In this document: positions 53,875 through 61,190 of the stretch, one piece after another
Numbering within the stretch: position 1 is the stretch's first letter
Layout: each line of letters opens with the position of its first letter
Assembly (NCBI GenBank): GCA_046349855.1
Contig: JAXMBM010000004.1
Span: 62,001-126,000 of the forward strand
DNA: 64,000 nucleotides
Source of the DNA: CAIXSC01 sp046349855
Lineage (GTDB): Bacteria; Planctomycetota; Planctomycetia; Pirellulales; Pirellulaceae
Direction of reading: 5' to 3'
Made by a program: the position numbers and the translations under genes
Notes under the pieces: model-generated
The model's database searches: none
What the model saw: only the letters and a program-made list of their open reading frames with translations
What the model was told of the DNA's origin: nothing

Positions 53875-54633
53875 TCAGAGTCCGCGGCGCGGTTCGTCTC
53901 CCAGAAGGAACGCCAGGGGCTGGCGAGTTCCCAGCGGGCGGGTCGCGACGAACGTTTCTCCCGCGTGCGTGCCGGCCGCGGCACCGGCGATCAAGGCGGC
54001 TCCCCGGATCCGCTCAAATACGTGAGCCTTCTCCGGCGGGAACTGAGTGCGATAGCAGGCCACGGAAGCGAGTTTTGTTTCCAGCGTTTCCGTGATGTCG
54101 ACGGTGAAATGGCTGGCATAGCCATTCAGTGTTGCCGGTTCAAAAGCCAGCCGGAAATACAGTTGCACGTCGATGGTATGGACCGGAAGTCCCGGAAAGT
54201 GTTCGTCCCACTTGGTGAGTCGCGCATAGAAGACTGCGGCGTCCGTAATCTGCATCGCTTGCCAGTGATCGGGCGACGCCAACGGAGTCTTGTCGCCGAA
54301 GCCGATGACGACGCGCGGTCGATAACGACGGAATTCGCGGGCCAGCAGCACGCGGGCTTCGAAACTATCGAACAATCGTCGGTTGGGCAGCGGCAACGTG
54401 ACGCGCTGCTGGACTCCCAGGGTCTGGGCGGCGGCGGCCGCTTCTGCCAGTCGCACTTCGGGGCCGGGACTGCGGGGGGTTGGTTCGCCATCGGTCAGGT
54501 CGATGATGCCGACGCGATATCCTTGACGCACCAGCAGAGCCAGCGTTCCTCCGCAGGCGATCTCCACGTCGTCGGGGTGAGCTCCCACGGCCAGCACGTC
54601 CAGCCGCGGGGGGAGAGGCGGGTCGACAGTCAC
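53875..54633 (-). CDS. PIG-L family deacetylase, BshB1-like
   Basis: 252 residues. The zinc-binding motif is GAHPDDVEIACGGTLA, followed by GIIDLTDGEPTPRSPG and RLAEAAAAAQTLGVQQRVTLPLPNR, the spacing of BshB1, which deacetylates N-acetylglucosaminyl malate in bacillithiol synthesis. The third zinc ligand region is SPDHWQAMQITDAAVFYARL. The Asp after LPLPNRRL that other BshB1 sequences have as part of LPDG-type segment appears altered here (PNRRLFDS). It overlaps closely in operon with cobL (three bases between them). bshA and bshC are not in the window, so LmbE-type sugar deacetylation is the safer description. Confidence 0.8.
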   Translation of the reverse strand: MTVDPPLPPRLDVLAVGAHPDDVEIACGGTLALLVRQGYRVGIIDLTDGEPTPRSPGPEVRLAEAAAAAQTLGVQQRVTLPLPNRRLFDSFEARVLLAREFRRYRPRVVIGFGDKTPLASPDHWQAMQITDAAVFYARLTKWDEHFPGLPVHTIDVQLYFRLAFEPATLNGYASHFTVDITETLETKLASVACYRTQFPPEKAHVFERIRGAALIAGAAAGTHAGETFVATRPLGTRQPLAFLLGDEPRRGL

Positions 54634-54636
54634 GGT

Positions 54637-55893
54637 TTACCTTTTGAGTCCGCGGATCAGGAACGAGGGATTGAGCGCTTCGAAACGCAACTGGTCGAAC
54701 TGGTGAGTCGCGCGTGCCAGTTGCATCAGCCAGACGTCGACGTCCTTGGCCTTGTCCGATTTATCTTCGAGCATCCGCCGCACCTCGGCCACGTTGTCGA
54801 TGCTCCCCACATGAGCGACCAGACGCCCGCCGGGGCGGAGCCGATCGTACGCCAGATCGACGATGGAGCGGACCTGACGCCCGGTCCCGCCGACGAACAC
54901 CGCGTCCGGATCGGGCAGGCCCTGCCAGGCTTCGGGAGCTTTGCCCAGGACCGGAACGAGACTTTTCACACCGAAGCGCTCGGCGTTACTGGAAATCAGC
55001 TGGTAATCCTCGGGATCCATTTCGATGGCGTAGACGGCCCCGCCGACGGCGATCTGGGCCGCCTCGACCGCGACCGAACCACTCCCGGCACCGACATCCC
55101 AGACCACGCTGGTGGGACCCAGGTCGAGTTCTGCCAGGGCAATGCTGCGGACTTCCGCCGGCGTCAGCAGTCCACGCTTGGGTTGTGTCTGCAGGAAAAT
55201 CTCATCGGGATTGCCGAACAGCCGCCGGCCGATCATCTGCACGGGGCGATCCGGCAAGTTCGGCTTGCGAACGAGGATCATGACGTTCAGCGGGCTGAAC
55301 TGCATGGCGGCCAGTTCGCACAACTCGCCCTGCGTCACACATTCGTCCGGCGAACCCAGGTTTTCGCAGACGTAGCCGGTAAAGTAATCGATACGGCGGT
55401 CGAGCAGAGCCTGGGCGACGGCCTGCGGCGGCGAGCGTTCTGAGGTGAACAGGCCGACCTTTTGCGAGGTGCGGATTTTCTCCACCACGTGCTCGAGACT
55501 CTGCGTCCCCAGGTCGGTAAGGTACGCTTCGTCCCAGCTCTCTTTCACACGCGCGAACGCCAACTGCATGCTGCTCACATGCGGGACGACCTCAAACCGG
55601 TCCTTCCCCAGCCGATCACAGAGAAAGCGAGCCGTCCCGTAAAACAGCGGATCGCCCGTTGCCAGCACGACGGCGCGGAGGTGCGGCGATCCGGCCAACC
55701 GCCGGACGACTCCTTCGAGATCGGCGCCGATTTCCATCCGCTGCATGGTCGGGCGTGTCGGGACCAGGGCCAACGACCGCTCCGCCCCAATCAGCAATTC
55801 AGCCCGCTCGACCAGTCCCCGAGCGGCGGCGGTGAGTCCATCGATGCCGTCGTCGCCGATGCCGATGATGTGAATTCTTTCCGCCACCGTCAC
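54637..55893 (-). CDS. cobL: Precorrin-6B methyltransferase/decarboxylase CobL (CbiE-CbiT fusion)
   Basis: 418 residues in two parts. Residues 1-210 are a tetrapyrrole C-methylase (CbiE): IHIIGIGDDGIDGLTAAARG, VVLATGDPLFYGTARFL and CENLGSPDECVTQG. Residues about 235-418 are CbiT: PKRGLLTPAEVRSIALAELDL, VWDVGAGSGSVAVEAAQIA, AIEMDPEDYQLISSNAERFGV and DAVFVGGTGRQV. Together they methylate C5 and C15 and decarboxylate the C12 acetate in corrin ring synthesis. It is the only cobalamin gene visible; no cobalamin riboswitch is seen upstream. The QueG enzyme in this window is itself cobalamin dependent. Confidence 0.93.
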   Translation of the reverse strand: MTVAERIHIIGIGDDGIDGLTAAARGLVERAELLIGAERSLALVPTRPTMQRMEIGADLEGVVRRLAGSPHLRAVVLATGDPLFYGTARFLCDRLGKDRFEVVPHVSSMQLAFARVKESWDEAYLTDLGTQSLEHVVEKIRTSQKVGLFTSERSPPQAVAQALLDRRIDYFTGYVCENLGSPDECVTQGELCELAAMQFSPLNVMILVRKPNLPDRPVQMIGRRLFGNPDEIFLQTQPKRGLLTPAEVRSIALAELDLGPTSVVWDVGAGSGSVAVEAAQIAVGGAVYAIEMDPEDYQLISSNAERFGVKSLVPVLGKAPEAWQGLPDPDAVFVGGTGRQVRSIVDLAYDRLRPGGRLVAHVGSIDNVAEVRRMLEDKSDKAKDVDVWLMQLARATHQFDQLRFEALNPSFLIRGLKR

Positions 55894-55948
55894 TGCGTCG
55901 TCCTCGAGTTAGCGCGGGGCACCGCGGCGAGGCGGAGTGCCCGGGAAC

Positions 55949-55983
55949 AAAAAAACACCACGGTGGTGCCGCACCACCGTGGT
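55949..55983 (-). terminator. Intrinsic terminator of the IscA-type gene
   Basis: On the minus strand a perfect 11-bp stem (ACCACGGTGGT / ACCACCGTGGT, five-base loop) is followed one base later by a run of seven T. This is the clearest rho-independent terminator in the window and lies 36 bases after the stop codon. Confidence 0.85.
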
Positions 55984-56018
55984 CGTTGTACCATTCGAGC
56001 CGCGCGGGAACGAGCGGG

Positions 56019-56351
56019 TCAGACCGAGAAGGAGCTGCCGCAGCCGCAGGTTTTCACGGCGTTCGGGTTGTCGAACTTGAAGCCCTTCTGCTCCAGGCTC
56101 TCATACCAATCGACCGTCATTCCTTCCAGGTACAGAGCGCTCTTCTTGTCCACCACCACCTGGACCCCGTAAAACTCGTACTTGGAATCCAGCGATTCGT
56201 CGAACTTGTTGTCGAACTGCATCGAGTAATTGAAGCCGCTGCAACCGCCACCCCGGACACCGATCCTCAAAAACATGGAGGCGTCGGCTTGCGAGGCATC
56301 CCGCGCTTTGAGAACTTCCTGGGCGGCTCGTTCGGTGAGCGAAATCGACAT
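56019..56351 (-). CDS. HesB/IscA/ErpA-type iron-sulfur assembly protein
   Basis: 110 residues, the normal length of an A-type carrier. MSISLTERAAQEVLKARD is the family opening, FLRIGVRGGGCSGFNYSM carries the first Cys, and KTCGCGSSF the C-terminal pair, so all three cluster-binding cysteines are present. It accepts Fe-S clusters and passes them to targets. The ATG at 56351 has GAGG upstream; a long open frame beyond it is antisense to cmk. It has its own promoter and terminator, so it forms a one-gene transcript. The sulfur source may be the cysteine desulfurase at 27-28 kb. Confidence 0.95.
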   Translation of the reverse strand: MSISLTERAAQEVLKARDASQADASMFLRIGVRGGGCSGFNYSMQFDNKFDESLDSKYEFYGVQVVVDKKSALYLEGMTVDWYESLEQKGFKFDNPNAVKTCGCGSSFSV

Positions 56352-56405
56352 GACGAAACCTCGTACATTAAAGGAGTTCGGTTTTTCACAGTGCGACCTG
56401 TCTAA

Positions 56406-56433
56406 AATATACCAACTGTCCCGAAAGCGGCAA
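56406..56433 (-). promoter_or_regulatory. Promoter of the IscA-type gene
   Basis: On the minus strand TTGCCG and TATATT are separated by 16 bases; initiation near 56399 leaves a leader of about 48 bases. Confidence 0.5.
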
Positions 56434-56522
56434 GTGAGGTTCGCTGCCGCCGACCGGTCCGGCAGCGGACGTTGCGGGGCCGGATGCGCGCGGGAGGCCC
56501 GACGAAAGACCGAGAACCAGCC

Positions 56523-57215
56523 ATGATTGTGACCATTGATGGACCGGCGGGAGCCGGCAAGAGTACGGTGGCCCGCCGGCTGGCTCAGCGTCTGGGATTC
56601 CGGTTTCTGGATACCGGTGCGATGTACCGGGCGGTCACCTGGGCCGCGTTGCGCCGGCATGTGGACTGGACCCGGCCCGAACTCCTGCCGCCTTTGGCTC
56701 GGGAACTGCGACTGGAATTGCGGGACGGCCAGGTGTGGGTGGATGGCGAGGATGTGTCCCGGGAAATCCGTACCAGCGAAGTCACGCAGCAGGTGCATTA
56801 CGTGGCCAACCACCCCGGGGTGAGGGAGTGTCTGGTGGAGTTGCAGCGAGCTCTGTCTCACGGCGGACATCTGGTGACGGAGGGGCGCGATCAGGGAACG
56901 GTGGCGTTTCCTCAGGCGGAGTGCAAGATTTTCCTCACCGCTTCTCCCGCCGAACGAGCCCGTCGACGGTGGGCCGAATTGCAGGCGCGCAATGAGCAGG
57001 TGTCGTTCGAAGAGGTGCTCGCCCAGCAGACGCGGCGCGATACCCGAGACGCTGCACGGGAGGTGGGACCGTTGACTCCCGCCGCCGATGCGGTGGAAGT
57101 CCTGACCGACGGATTGACCTGCGATCAGGTCGTCGAACGACTCGAATCACTCGTGCGAGAACGTCTGGACCAGGCCATGACCGGAGTGGCACCCGACGGT
57201 GCTGGCGAAAAATGA
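56523..57215 (+). CDS. cmk: Cytidylate kinase
   Basis: 230 residues; phosphorylates CMP and dCMP with ATP. IVTIDGPAGAGKSTVARRL is the P loop at the N-terminus, FLDTGAMYRAVTW the nucleotide-binding segment, DVSREIRTSEVTQQV and GRDQGTVAFPQAECKIFLTA follow, and ASPAERARRRW is the lid region. In most Cmk proteins the latter segment reads GRDIGTVVFP, here RDQGTVAFP. A longer frame to 56472 has no conserved residues. The stop codon overlaps the next gene's ATG (ATGA), so the two are translationally coupled. Confidence 0.95.
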   Translation: MIVTIDGPAGAGKSTVARRLAQRLGFRFLDTGAMYRAVTWAALRRHVDWTRPELLPPLARELRLELRDGQVWVDGEDVSREIRTSEVTQQVHYVANHPGVRECLVELQRALSHGGHLVTEGRDQGTVAFPQAECKIFLTASPAERARRRWAELQARNEQVSFEEVLAQQTRRDTRDAAREVGPLTPAADAVEVLTDGLTCDQVVERLESLVRERLDQAMTGVAPDGAGEK

Positions 57216-58336
57216 GTCAGTCCCCCTGGACGAACGACATGCTCGGGCGGCTGCTGAACGGACTGGCGGTCGCCCTATGCTCTGTCGTTTGGGCGTTGCC
57301 CTCGGCGTGCGGGCAGGTGGGGGAGCCGCCCCGGACTCCCCCGGCAGGGGAACGTCCCCCGAGTGCCGGAGCCGTACGCGGCACGCCGGTACCGAGTCGG
57401 TGGACGGGGACCGCGGAAGAACTGGTGATTCGCCAGCGCCGGCTCCAGCAGCGAATCGATGAATTGGCGATTCGGCTGCGGGAATTGGCTGGTGAACTAC
57501 AGGAGACCGAGCCGGAACAGGCTCGTCGTGTGGCGGCGGGACTGGAAGAGCTGGCAGCGCTCCGGCTGGTCGACCGCGCGGCGGCGAGCGCCGAGCAGAT
57601 TGCGCGGGGTGAGCACGATGAGGCACTGGCCACTCAGCAGCAACTGGTGGTGGATCTGGCAAGGGTGGCTCGCCGCCTGCGCACGGGTGAGTCGTCGAGT
57701 GAAGAGTCGGATGACGCCTTGGGATGGTTGTTCACCCAGCTGGCACGCTGGCAGACGCAGCAGCGCGACTGGAGCGAGCAGACGAGTGCCCTGTACGCGA
57801 GGCGACCGACGACCGGGAACTGGCGACGCGCGGATCGTCTCGCCTTGGCCCGGGTCGCAGCGGCCGAGCAGGCGCTGAGCCAGGAGGTGGCGCAAGGGTG
57901 GCAACGGCTGGCGGGGAACGACGCGTGGGCTGCGGTGGGAGTGGTGTTAGGGCAGGTGCGGGATGATCTGCAGACCATTGGCCAAGAACTGGCGGCGGGC
58001 CGGGTCGATGAGCCGATGCTGGCGCGGCAGCGCGAGGTGGAATCGGCACTCACGGAACTACTCTCGGCACTCCGTCCACCGGCGAAAGCCGCCCGTTCGC
58101 CCGCCGTATCCCCGCGGGACGAGGAAGAGGAGTCCGGATCGGGCGTCCCTCCCCTGTCGGTGCAGCTCCAGTTGCTCCGCGATGTTCAACTGCGGATTCA
58201 GCAGCGGACGCGGGGACTGGCGGCCAGACAAGCTGCGACGCCGGCCGACGAAGCGGTGGCGGCCGAACAGGCTCAGTTGGCCGCGCAACAGGCCGCTATC
58301 GATGCTCAGTTACGGCGTTTGTACGAGCGTCCCTGA
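57212..58336 (+). CDS. Exported coiled-coil protein, unknown function
   Basis: 374 residues. A hydrophobic N-terminal segment (GRLLNGLAVALCSVVWALPSACG) suggests a signal peptide. After a Pro-rich stretch nearly all of residues 65-370 are helical and rich in Ala, Arg, Gln, Glu and Leu with heptad character (RRLQQRIDELAIRLRELAGEL, LAAQQAAIDAQLRRLYERP at the end), so a long coiled coil is predicted. No family is recognised. Its ATG overlaps the cmk stop by four bases. The repeat copy 3 begins directly after its stop codon. Confidence 0.7.
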   Translation: MSQSPWTNDMLGRLLNGLAVALCSVVWALPSACGQVGEPPRTPPAGERPPSAGAVRGTPVPSRWTGTAEELVIRQRRLQQRIDELAIRLRELAGELQETEPEQARRVAAGLEELAALRLVDRAAASAEQIARGEHDEALATQQQLVVDLARVARRLRTGESSSEESDDALGWLFTQLARWQTQQRDWSEQTSALYARRPTTGNWRRADRLALARVAAAEQALSQEVAQGWQRLAGNDAWAAVGVVLGQVRDDLQTIGQELAAGRVDEPMLARQREVESALTELLSALRPPAKAARSPAVSPRDEEEESGSGVPPLSVQLQLLRDVQLRIQQRTRGLAARQAATPADEAVAAEQAQLAAQQAAIDAQLRRLYERP

Positions 58337-58423
58337 CTGGACAGCGCCAGGTTGTCATCGTCGTGGATCGCTCCGCGATCCAACGTCCGGACACAGAGGC
58401 GTTGGACCGCAGATCGATCCAAC
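58337..58423 (+). repeat. MITE-like palindromic element, copy 3 (3' truncated)
   Basis: It begins immediately after the TGA of the coiled-coil gene with CTGGACAGCGCCAGG, then GTTGTCATCGTCGTGGATCG and the same 20-base arm as copy 1 (58361-58380). The right arm is degraded (GGACCGCAGATCGATCC) and the match ends near 58423, with no right terminal repeat or GCATTGCC tail. The next 145 bases before the Rpn gene show nothing else except its AGGAG site. Confidence 0.75.
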
Positions 58424-58569
58424 TAAGGGTGAACGTGTCGCAGGCGGCGCCCCAGATATTCCCAGTTCCAGGGCCCGCTTTCGTCCACCCATTGCGATGA
58501 CAGAAGGGGGCTCTTCGGGAAACTCGCCTGTTGAGCACACGGGGTCATGGCGTCAGGAGATACCGGTCC

Positions 58570-59574
58570 ATGCCTGCAGTTCGCTCCGGTGTACTGGGAA
58601 TCAGTCCCATGGTGGATTTTGCTTTCAAGCAGACGTTTGGTAATCCGGCTCATCCGGCCGTGACGCTGCATTTCCTCAATGCTGTGCTGCGTGGTGAGCC
58701 CCATCTGACTTCCGTGGAGATCCTCAATCCAGTCCTCGATAAGGAAGTAATCGACGACAAATTCTCGCTCTTGGATATCCGGTCGCGCGATGATCGGGGG
58801 CGGATCTTCAACATCGAAATGCAGACCTCGACACCGGTGGGGCTAACGCGACGATTAACCTATTACGCCGGATGTCTTCTGGTCGGGCAGCTGCGGGAAG
58901 GACAGCCGTACGAAAACCTGCGGCCGGTGATCAGCATCTGCGTCCTGCAGTTTCCGTGGAACCCGCAGTCAACGAGATTCCACTCGCGTTACCGCCTGCG
59001 AGACGGCGAGGGGGGACGGGAATTCACCGACCTGCTGGAATTTCATCTTCTGGAGCTTTCCAAACTGCGGGCTTCCGCGGAAAATGTGGGACGACTGGAT
59101 CCACTCGAACGGTGGTCGTACTTTCTCCGGGAAGTGGAGCAACTTGATCTGGGAACGTCGCGGAAGCTGTTTCCGGAACCTGAATTTGTGGAGGCGCTGA
59201 GTGTCTTGGAAAACATCGCCCGCACACCGCGTGAACAACTGCTCTATGAGGCTCGTTTGAAGGCCCAGCGCGATGAGGTCTGGCGCCGGCAAGCAGCTCT
59301 CACGGAAGGTTTGGCTCAGGGCCGCGAACAGGGTTTAGCTGAGGGCTTGGAACAGGGACTCACCCAGGGTCGGGAGAAGGGCTTGGTCGAGGGCCGTGAA
59401 GTGGGACGCGCCGAAGGGCTCGTGCTCGGAGAATTGATTGGGCAGATTCAGTTGCTCGAGCGACTCTTGACGTTGACGCCTTCGTCGACAGACGACCTGA
59501 TGAGCCAGTCCCTGGCGGCGCTCGACCTGCGCCGCTCCGAACTGGAGCAGCGCTGCCGAGGCACGCACACCTAA
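58570..59574 (+). CDS. Rpn-family PD-(D/E)XK nuclease / putative transposase-like protein
   Basis: 334 residues from the ATG at 58570, with AGGAG ten bases upstream. SPMVDFAFKQTFGNPAHPAV is the family opening, and DDKFSLLDIRSRD followed by RIFNIEMQ gives the Asp and Glu-X-Gln of a PD-(D/E)XK nuclease fold. The middle is helical. Residues near 245-285 repeat units of the form EGL-x-QG, as is common at the C-terminus of Rpn/YhgA proteins. Members cut DNA and promote RecA-independent recombination; they are not classical DDE transposases. It stands alone beside a repeat copy. Confidence 0.82.
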   Translation: MPAVRSGVLGISPMVDFAFKQTFGNPAHPAVTLHFLNAVLRGEPHLTSVEILNPVLDKEVIDDKFSLLDIRSRDDRGRIFNIEMQTSTPVGLTRRLTYYAGCLLVGQLREGQPYENLRPVISICVLQFPWNPQSTRFHSRYRLRDGEGGREFTDLLEFHLLELSKLRASAENVGRLDPLERWSYFLREVEQLDLGTSRKLFPEPEFVEALSVLENIARTPREQLLYEARLKAQRDEVWRRQAALTEGLAQGREQGLAEGLEQGLTQGREKGLVEGREVGRAEGLVLGELIGQIQLLERLLTLTPSSTDDLMSQSLAALDLRRSELEQRCRGTHT

Positions 59575-59639
59575 GTTGCTCGCCAGGAAGGCTCCTCCGA
59601 ACTGTGGCGAATGGCGACTCTGCGCCCGCTTGGTCTCCC

Positions 59640-60119
59640 TCACTGGCGAGACGCAGGCTGCAGCAGCTGAACCAGGGCGGTAGCGACCGCCCGTTCCATG
59701 CCCGGGCAGGAACTCTCGCGAGGACCGGCCACATTGAGCACGCGAATCTGCCACCGACCAAGCCAGTAGCGGACGGTCTCAAGATCCAGCGGCAGACTGA
59801 GATCGACGGCCAGGCACGGTTTTCCCAGTTCCAGAGCCAGTCGCCGAGTGAGGGCGGTTCCTCCGGTGATCCGTTGACGATAAAAGATGAGCGTACCGTC
59901 GGACTCCATCACGTTGCGTCGTGTCCGCACATCGTACCGAGCTGAATCGGTTTCCTGCAGCGGATAGTGAAGCGGTATTCGTCCGTCTTCCGCTCGTCGC
60001 CCCCGTGGGCACCAGCCACCGCGGTCGAGTCCCAGCTGCGATGCCGCATCCAGGGCCCCCCGGTCGGCGCCGGTCTGCCCGCCGGAGACGATCCGTTCCA
60101 CGACAGATTCCGGCGGCAT
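59640..60119 (-). CDS. Putative molybdenum-carrier (MoCo_carrier) protein
   Basis: 159 residues. It begins with IVSGGQTGADRGALDAA, the marker of the putative molybdenum-carrier family, a Rossmann-like fold related to LOG/DprA-type nucleotide-binding proteins. GGWCPRGRRAEDGRIP and NVMESDGTLIFY, then GGTALTRRLALELGKPCL are also family-typical. A molybdenum cofactor carrier has been proposed from a related algal protein, but a nucleotide-processing role is equally possible. No molybdenum enzyme is in the window. It follows rsmH on the same strand with 17 bases between them. Confidence 0.8.
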   Translation of the reverse strand: MPPESVVERIVSGGQTGADRGALDAASQLGLDRGGWCPRGRRAEDGRIPLHYPLQETDSARYDVRTRRNVMESDGTLIFYRQRITGGTALTRRLALELGKPCLAVDLSLPLDLETVRYWLGRWQIRVLNVAGPRESSCPGMERAVATALVQLLQPASRQ

Positions 60120-60136
60120 TTCCCAGGCTCACGGAT

Positions 60137-61030
60137 TCAGGGAGAGGAACCATCGCGGCGCGTGGCAACCCGCAGTCGAGCACTGCGGCTCCGCGGATTG
60201 CGGGCTGTTTCGTCGTCTCCGGGCCAGATCGGCTTCTTGGTCAACGGTTCCCAGCGGGCATCGCCGCGAAACGCCTGCTTGACGATCCGGTCCTCCAGAG
60301 AGTGGAAACTGATGAACGCTGCCCGGCCACCGGGTCGCAGGCAATCAGGCAGTTGGCGGAGCAGTTGCGACAGGGCATCGAGTTCGCCGTTGACCGCAAT
60401 CCGAAGCGCCTGAAAGGTCCGTGTGGCGGGATCGATGCGATCTCCGCGACTCCGGGGTACGACATGTCGCACCAGGTCGGCCAGCTGAGCGGCCGACCGC
60501 AACGGAGCACGCTGTCGTGCCGCCACAATCTCCCGCGCAATCCGGCGACTGTATCGCTCCTCGCCGAATTCGTAAATCAGGTCCGCCAGCTCTTCGGCGC
60601 GAATCCGCTGCAGCAGTTCCCACGCGGGACGACCCGAGGTGGGATCAAATCGCAGATCAAGTTCCCCGTCGCTGTGAAAGCTGAAACCACGCGCGTCGTC
60701 AGCCAGCTGGTCACTCGACAGGCCCAGATCGAGCAGGATGCCGTCGACCGCGGGCAGGTCGAGTTCCTGGAGGATCTGTGGCAACTGAGCGTAACTCGCG
60801 TGCAGAGCCCGGACGGGCAGACCCGCCAGCGTGGGCGAAGTGCGCGCCACGGCCAGGGGGTCGCGGTCGAGGGCAATGATCCATCCACCCGGTGCCACGA
60901 GTTCGGCCAGGGCGCGGGTGTGCCCGCCCCCTCCCAAGGTCCCGTCAACCAAGATCGAACCGGGCTGCGGCGCCAGTGCCTGCAGCACCTCAGTCAACAA
61001 TACCGGGGTATGGATGGAACGCTCATGCAT
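60137..61030 (-). CDS. rsmH: 16S rRNA (cytosine(1402)-N4)-methyltransferase RsmH
   Basis: 297 residues from the ATG at 61030; the frame is open to 61192 but the family starts at HTPVLLTEVLQAL. VDGTLGGGGHTRALAELV is the S-adenosylmethionine site, followed by LDRDPLAVA, GILLDLGLSSDQLADDARGF, ELADLIYEFGEERYSRRIAR and FISFHSLEDRIVKQAF. It methylates C1402 in 16S rRNA at the decoding site. In most bacteria it belongs to the division and cell-wall cluster beside mraZ, ftsL and ftsI; none of these genes are here. Confidence 0.95.
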   Translation of the reverse strand: MHERSIHTPVLLTEVLQALAPQPGSILVDGTLGGGGHTRALAELVAPGGWIIALDRDPLAVARTSPTLAGLPVRALHASYAQLPQILQELDLPAVDGILLDLGLSSDQLADDARGFSFHSDGELDLRFDPTSGRPAWELLQRIRAEELADLIYEFGEERYSRRIAREIVAARQRAPLRSAAQLADLVRHVVPRSRGDRIDPATRTFQALRIAVNGELDALSQLLRQLPDCLRPGGRAAFISFHSLEDRIVKQAFRGDARWEPLTKKPIWPGDDETARNPRSRSARLRVATRRDGSSP

Positions 61031-61114
61031 GCCTGTTTTGTAGCGACCACCCGCAGACGCGCACAGTGGTTCTCGATCGACATCTGCCCCTGGTCCCAAA
61101 CTCTCGAGGCAAAA

Positions 61115-61144
61115 TTGACAATCTGGCTCCTCCCGCCGTATTCT
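61115..61144 (+). promoter_or_regulatory. Promoter of the GYF-domain kinase gene
   Basis: A perfect TTGACA and TATTCT are separated by 18 bases; initiation near 61151 leaves about 40 bases to the ATG at 61191. Confidence 0.6.
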
Positions 61145-61190
61145 GTGTAACTCTCCTCCATCAGCCTCGAGCGTTGCCGAACGAGCGGAC

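Noticed and set aside
53965..55443. 492-codon open frame on the plus strand
   Set aside because: Antisense to the PIG-L deacetylase and cobL, both with clear motifs.
55894..56018. Cobalamin riboswitch before cobL
   Set aside because: No B12-box-like sequence is visible; the region holds the IscA-type gene's terminator.
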